Below are positions 7,930-10,985 of a stretch of DNA of 10,985 bases, piece after piece. Each line of letters starts with the position of its first letter. Within the stretch, counting starts at the first letter, position 1. The notes beneath the pieces were generated by a model. It saw nothing but the letters and a program-made list of their open reading frames with translations, did not search any database and was not told the origin of the DNA. The position numbers and the translations under genes are program-made. Source of the DNA: Basidiobolus heterosporus B8920 (lineage: Eukaryota > Basidiobolomycota > Basidiobolomycetes > Basidiobolales > Basidiobolaceae); contig JNET01027707.1 in the NCBI GenBank assembly GCA_000697455.1, positions 1 to 10,985 on the forward strand, given 5' to 3'.

Positions 7930-8470
7930 AGCTAGTAATGGAGTATAATGATGTGCTTCCTGAATCCCTGACTCAGCTGCACCAGCAAGAGATTTTGACT
8001 ATGCTATTAATACTGAAGACAATCTACCTGTAAGCAAGACACCCTATAGAATGAGTCAATTAGAGTTAGAAAAACTCAATGAGTAGCTTGATGAGTTATT
8101 ACAATAAGGCTTGATAAGACCTAACAAATCACCTTAGGGAGCACCTGTATAATTTATGTAGAAGAAAGACGATACCATGAGACTCTGGATTGACTACAGA
8201 GCACTGGATTCTGTCATTGTGAGCAACAAATATCCTATACTCAAGATTGATGAGATGTTAGACCTGCTGAATACAGTCGGATTCTGGACAAAGCTGAACC
8301 TCAAATCAGGCTAAAATCAAGTTGGGATTAAGCCACAAGATGTTCCTAGGAAAGCCTTTAGAACCATAGAAGGACAGTTTGAATCTTTGGTTATGAGCTT
8401 TTGACTTGCTAATGCTGCTGCAACCTTCCAGACACTGACACAGACTATTTTCAAAGAGCTACTAGACTAA
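7930..8470 (+). pseudogene. Gypsy reverse transcriptase remnant
   Basis: Plus-strand reading shows the Gypsy polymerase opening LPESLTQLHQQ (about 7957-7990), followed by a TPYRMSQLELEKL block (8040-8080). A GLIRPNKS block (about 8109-8132), LWIDYRALDSV (8181-8214) and FWTKLNLKSG (8283-8312, catalytic Asp region of the family) come next. Then FRTIEGQFESLVMSF (about 8358-8402) and AAATFQT (about 8413-8435) follow. These are in the right order and spacing for Ty3/Gypsy. Broken fossil. Confidence 0.9.
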
Positions 8471-8489
8471 TTAGCCCAGTTGCCTGAAC

Positions 8490-8885
8490 TTAAGCAACCA
8501 GCCTTCAATAAACCCTTCTTGCTTGCCACTGATACCCCAGACTTTGCCATTAGAGGAGTTCTTAGCCAGATTCATGATTCTGTGGAGGTTCCTGTAGCCA
8601 TTGAGTCCAAGCTGTTATGCTGAGCAGAAGCAAATTTTCAAGTTCATGAGAAAGAGCTACTAACTATTGTACATTATTTTCAGCTCTGGAGATGCCATAT
8701 TGAAGGAGTCAAGTGCACTGTAAGGACTGGCCATTCCTGAACTTCAGTACACCCAAATGCAGAGAGTCCCAAGTAAAAGAATAGGATATTGGCTTGAGTA
8801 TATTCAGCCAGATGACCTAGTGATATGCTATACTCCAGGAAAGAACAATGTTGTTGCTGATGCCTTGCCAAGAAGCCAAATACAG
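8490..8885 (+). pseudogene. Gypsy RNase H remnant
   Basis: Blocks in order are PAFNKPFLLATDTPDFAIRG (about 8499-8555, first catalytic Asp of the Gypsy RNase H), HEKELLTIVHYFQLWR (about 8645-8693), and GKNNVVADALPRS (8838-8876), the usual end of Gypsy RNase H (GKxNxVADALSR). It sits directly after the polymerase, as expected. The minus-strand open frame 8680-8871 is a shadow. Decayed fossil. Confidence 0.9.
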
Positions 8886-8954
8886 CTGAATCAAATGGAG
8901 GAAACAGACTAGCCTATGCTAGTGACAGAATATTTGAGGGAGTGATAAAGTAAA

Positions 8955-9155
8955 CATTGGAAGAAGGCTGCTGATGTGGAGTACAAGGTAGTCATGCAGA
9001 GTGATATTAGGTAGTTAGTCAATCTGCCCATTGGAAGCATGCCAGTAGTATGCACATGGATTATTAAAATTGAGAAAATGCTAACATAACTCTCAGCTAC
9101 TATAAAGCCAGACTTATTGATAAATGGTGCTTCTTGTCAAGAACAAACTGAGGTG
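8955..9155 (+). mobile_element. Copia reverse transcriptase fragment, plus strand
   Basis: The plus strand reads WKKAADVEYKVVMQSDI (about 8957-9007), then LVNLPIGSMPVVCTWIIKIE (about 9016-9075), the characteristic N-terminal block of Copia reverse transcriptase (family: W..A...E...L..N.TWxLV.LP.G...V..KWVFKIK). A weak continuation resembling the RYKARLVAKG block runs to about 9150. This is a Copia piece facing the opposite way to Copia-1 and Copia-2, placed just behind Gypsy RNase H. It is the start of a polymerase with no recognised rest nearby. Fossil fragment. Confidence 0.78.
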
Positions 9156-9159
9156 GAAG

Positions 9160-9965
9160 ATGAGATTAGGCAGAACAAGGTAGAAATGACTTAGATGCAG
9201 ACCATCAAGGCAAGGACAAAAACTGGAATCCAATAGGAATGTTTAATGCTAACCTGTCCTATCACACTGTGGAATAAATAAGAGAGAATAGTACTATATA
9301 CTTCTCTCAGGCCAAATGCTAAGACAATACCTGATAAGTAATGTGATAATACTACACTGAATGGAAAAACTATATTCAAAATGACTAGTCCATTTCACCA
9401 TGTGATCTTTGCGTAACATAGAGGTTTCTCAATCAAGGTTTGATGCCTAAGATGTAAAACACGGATACCAAATAAAGAATCTTGTGTAAGATTACTACCA
9501 TATGTAGTAATAGCTCAAACTTGGTAAGCATAGACATTTTGAGGCTGGGACAACTAACAGCTACAACATCTGGGGATGATGACTGATTATAGGTTTACAC
9601 AATGAATGAGTATTGTCCCAGAACACACTAAGTACCACTAACCAGGCCTTCCTGGTGGACTCCAAGGTATATATTATGTGCAACTCAGCTGATAGCATAA
9701 TGCATCACCTTGTTAAGGAGTTATTCCATTGTTTTATCTGATAGCAACATTGAATTAGTACATAGTCTGAGTGATGATACTCTTGATCATCTCTAATGAT
9801 AATATCTCAAACAGAATTCCACACTAAATTAGAGTTTTCACTCTCATATTACCTATTGTCAGTCTGACCAATGCTGAGGGTTAGCAGCTCACCATTTACA
9901 GAAACATAGGCCACGTGAAGATGAATATTAGGATTATGAAGAACAGATCTGTGCCCGCCATGAAG
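9160..9965. other. Unassigned stretch
   Basis: About 800 bases with no gene or motif I can recognise on either strand. Open frames are short (under 65 codons) and show no family signature. The position between two retroelement pieces makes further decayed pol or LTR sequence the likely content. A Gypsy integrase would be expected near here, but I see no convincing HHCC or DDE motif. Confidence 0.5.
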
Positions 9966-9969
9966 CAGC

Positions 9970-10215
9970 ATAAAGTGAAGACTAGTGACTCTGAAAGCAG
10001 TTTTCCACAGGTTCATGTTAATATCTACCACAGAAGACAAGATGATAACTTTGTTCTGGCTATTTCAGCTGGAAGAAGCCCTTCTGCCCCAGTGATTGCT
10101 CCAGAAGTCATTGGTCATCACTACTCAGTCTTTACAAGAGGACTCCAAGGTGTTGAAAGTGAAAATAGTGATATTGGAAGTGACTTTGGATACTCAGAAG
10201 TTGTTACATTTTCAT
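9970..10215 (+). mobile_element. Second, shorter Gypsy gag-derived fragment
   Basis: Bases from about 9978 (gtgactctgaaagcagttttccacaggttca, quoted here only by its ends) resemble 6618-6655 of the Gypsy gag. Both share tgactctg and tccacaggt with the same spacing, followed by related gaagacaa and a ctggctgtt-like segment. From about 10075 it instead resembles 7262-7355, the zinc-knuckle to protease side, sharing ccttctgcc-, cagtctt- and gaggactcc-like blocks. This is a second, related copy that carries only the two ends of gag. The open frame 9915-10232 passes through it. Fossil. Confidence 0.65.
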
Positions 10216-10238
10216 TTAATGTTTTATTGTAATAAAGA

Positions 10239-10254
10239 AAGGTATTTATACCTT
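10239..10254. repeat. Short inverted repeat, 7-bp arms
   Basis: aaggtat and atacctt flank a two-base centre. It lies at the edge between the second Gypsy gag fragment and the AT-rich stretch. No function is evident. Confidence 0.7.
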
Positions 10255-10729
10255 TTGTTAGAACTAAATAAAGAAGCTATTATGTACTATTCTATAGGGT
10301 TCTAAGAACATACTGTAAAGGCTTTAGCTCATTTGAACATGTTTAAGATTTTCCATAAATCCAACCTTTCATAGTCTTGTAATTAATCCATATTGATGTT
10401 TTGCCTGTCTACTTTGACAAATATCTCATAAATACAAAATATTAGTTATATACCTAATTATATGAGTACCAAGATGCTAAACTAACTTGATTTTAACACT
10501 TCCACTCAACTAAATATTCATATGAACAACTATATCTTTATAGCTGAATATTCAAAATATTAACGTATTACTCTATTGTGTTAATGGTTTTAAACCAACT
10601 GGGAACTTTTTGTGGCCTATATCATGTCATAAATATGCCTACTTTGATTTAAATTTTATTAGCCAATGCACAACTTAAGCATAGTTTTATCCACCACTTG
10701 ATTTGGCCGGAAATCTGCTTAACTGCTGG

Positions 10730-10751
10730 TATAAGATCTGTTATAAGATCT
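10730..10751. repeat. Tandem pair of tataagatct with stem-forming arms
   Basis: tataagatct occurs at 10730-10739 and 10742-10751. The parts aagatct and agatctt can also pair as an inverted repeat with a six-base loop. It lies about 65 bases inside the right arm. It could be a remnant of regulatory repeats or chance; no family is recognised. Confidence 0.7.
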
Positions 10752-10815
10752 TGATTGAGTAAGTTAGTTCTCCTGCTGAATCTGCAACTTCTAGATGGAG
10801 TTTAGGATCAGTGTC

Positions 10816-10940
10816 CTGTTGAAATAGTGTAGTATTGCACCTAATCATTTCATAAGTTATTCCTAAGTATTTCTAAGTATTCTACACTTGATCAGGACTC
10901 TGAAAAACGTCCAAATGGTCTAGATATTGATCAGAAACAC
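10816..10940 (+). repeat. Right arm of the 125-bp inverted repeat (possible LTR start)
   Basis: This is the reverse complement of 1-125 with two mismatches (10871 and 10873). The inner edge is one base before TGTTGAAATAG (10817), a typical LTR start. A 10-base unit, ctaagtattt then ctaagtatt, is repeated in tandem at about 10863-10881; both mismatches fall there. The last 45 bases of the window (10941-10985) continue past the arm and cannot be compared, because the left side ends at base 1. So the outer edge of the repeat is unknown. Confidence 0.93.
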
Positions 10941-10985
10941 TTTCCCACTCACAAACACAAAATTCTCAAAATTACCAAAACTTGT

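Larger units (their letters stand above)
6254..8885 (+). mobile_element. Gypsy relic: Ty3/Gypsy LTR retrotransposon
   Basis: On the plus strand the order is candidate LTR, primer-binding site, gag, protease, reverse transcriptase, RNase H, with the polymerase directly after the protease, as in Ty3/Gypsy. It stands opposite in direction to the Copia relics. It is an old fossil with well over ten breaks; the gag and protease parts keep the longest open stretches (6501-6881, 7106-7351, 7385-7618). I do not recognise an integrase or a second LTR downstream; the next recognisable sequence is a Copia piece at 8955. Its LTR candidate adjoins Copia-2 gag, so it may have inserted into Copia-2. Confidence 0.9.
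10216..10815. other. AT-rich stretch without recognised genes
   Basis: About 600 bases, very rich in A and T, with no open frame of note and no motif. It lies directly inside the right inverted-repeat arm. If that arm is an LTR start, this would be the 3' end of the element that owns it, with gatggagttta just before the arm as a weak polypurine-like tract (about 10795-10803). It includes two small stem-forming repeats listed separately. Confidence 0.5.

Noticed and set aside
9849-10040. Minus-strand open frame of 63 codons
   Set aside because: It is opposite the second Gypsy gag fragment and its flank; no motif, not similar to Copia gag.
10257-10730. Possible solo Copia LTR starting TGTTAGAACTAAAT, like the Copia-1 LTR start
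   Set aside because: Only the first dozen bases resemble it; there is no further match, no clear TATA with polyadenylation layout and no convincing end, so chance in AT-rich sequence is likely.
1-10985. A DNA transposon with its own transposase between the inverted arms
   Set aside because: I found no transposase-like coding sequence; all recognisable coding content is Copia or Gypsy. A passive unit moved by a transposase elsewhere cannot be ruled out.
1-10985. CRISPR array, tRNA, rRNA, riboswitch or bacterial operon
   Set aside because: No regularly spaced repeats, no cloverleaf with the conserved tRNA boxes and no conserved rRNA segments were seen; the content is eukaryotic retroelement sequence.

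Overview
The window is an AT-rich eukaryotic stretch made almost wholly of decayed LTR retrotransposons. I see no intact host gene, tRNA, rRNA, CRISPR array or bacterial-type operon. A mix of Ty1/Copia and Ty3/Gypsy relics nested in one another is typical of repeat-rich regions in fungi, oomycetes and plants. The sequence alone does not let me choose among these. No reading frame here is a believable working protein; every open frame of note is a remnant of gag or pol, or a shadow of one.

Layout. Positions 1-125 are one arm of an inverted repeat whose partner is 10816-10940 (123 of 125 bases match). Left half, minus strand: a Copia relic (Copia-1, about 930-4977) keeps the order LTR, primer-binding site, gag, protease, integrase, reverse transcriptase, RNase H. 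It appears to sit inside a second, different Copia relic (Copia-2). The gag, protease and integrase of Copia-2 lie at about 4985-6250, and its reverse transcriptase and RNase H lie on the other side of Copia-1, at about 255-925. A further small Copia piece (127-250) lies between Copia-2 and the left arm.

Right half, plus strand: a Gypsy relic starts with a candidate LTR and primer-binding site (about 6254-6464), followed by gag, protease, reverse transcriptase and RNase H up to about 8885. Directly behind it is a plus-strand piece of Copia reverse transcriptase (about 8955-9155), then about 800 bases I cannot assign. Next comes a second, shorter Gypsy gag-derived piece (about 9970-10215), an AT-rich stretch without recognised content (10216-10815), and the right arm.

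The most notable feature is the contrast in age. The two outer arms are nearly identical, while everything between them is heavily decayed. The arms stop one base before TGTTG on both sides, the usual 5' start of an LTR. They may therefore be two outward-facing LTRs of one young family, or the ends of a larger unit that moved or was copied recently, or the product of gene conversion or misassembly. The window cannot separate these.
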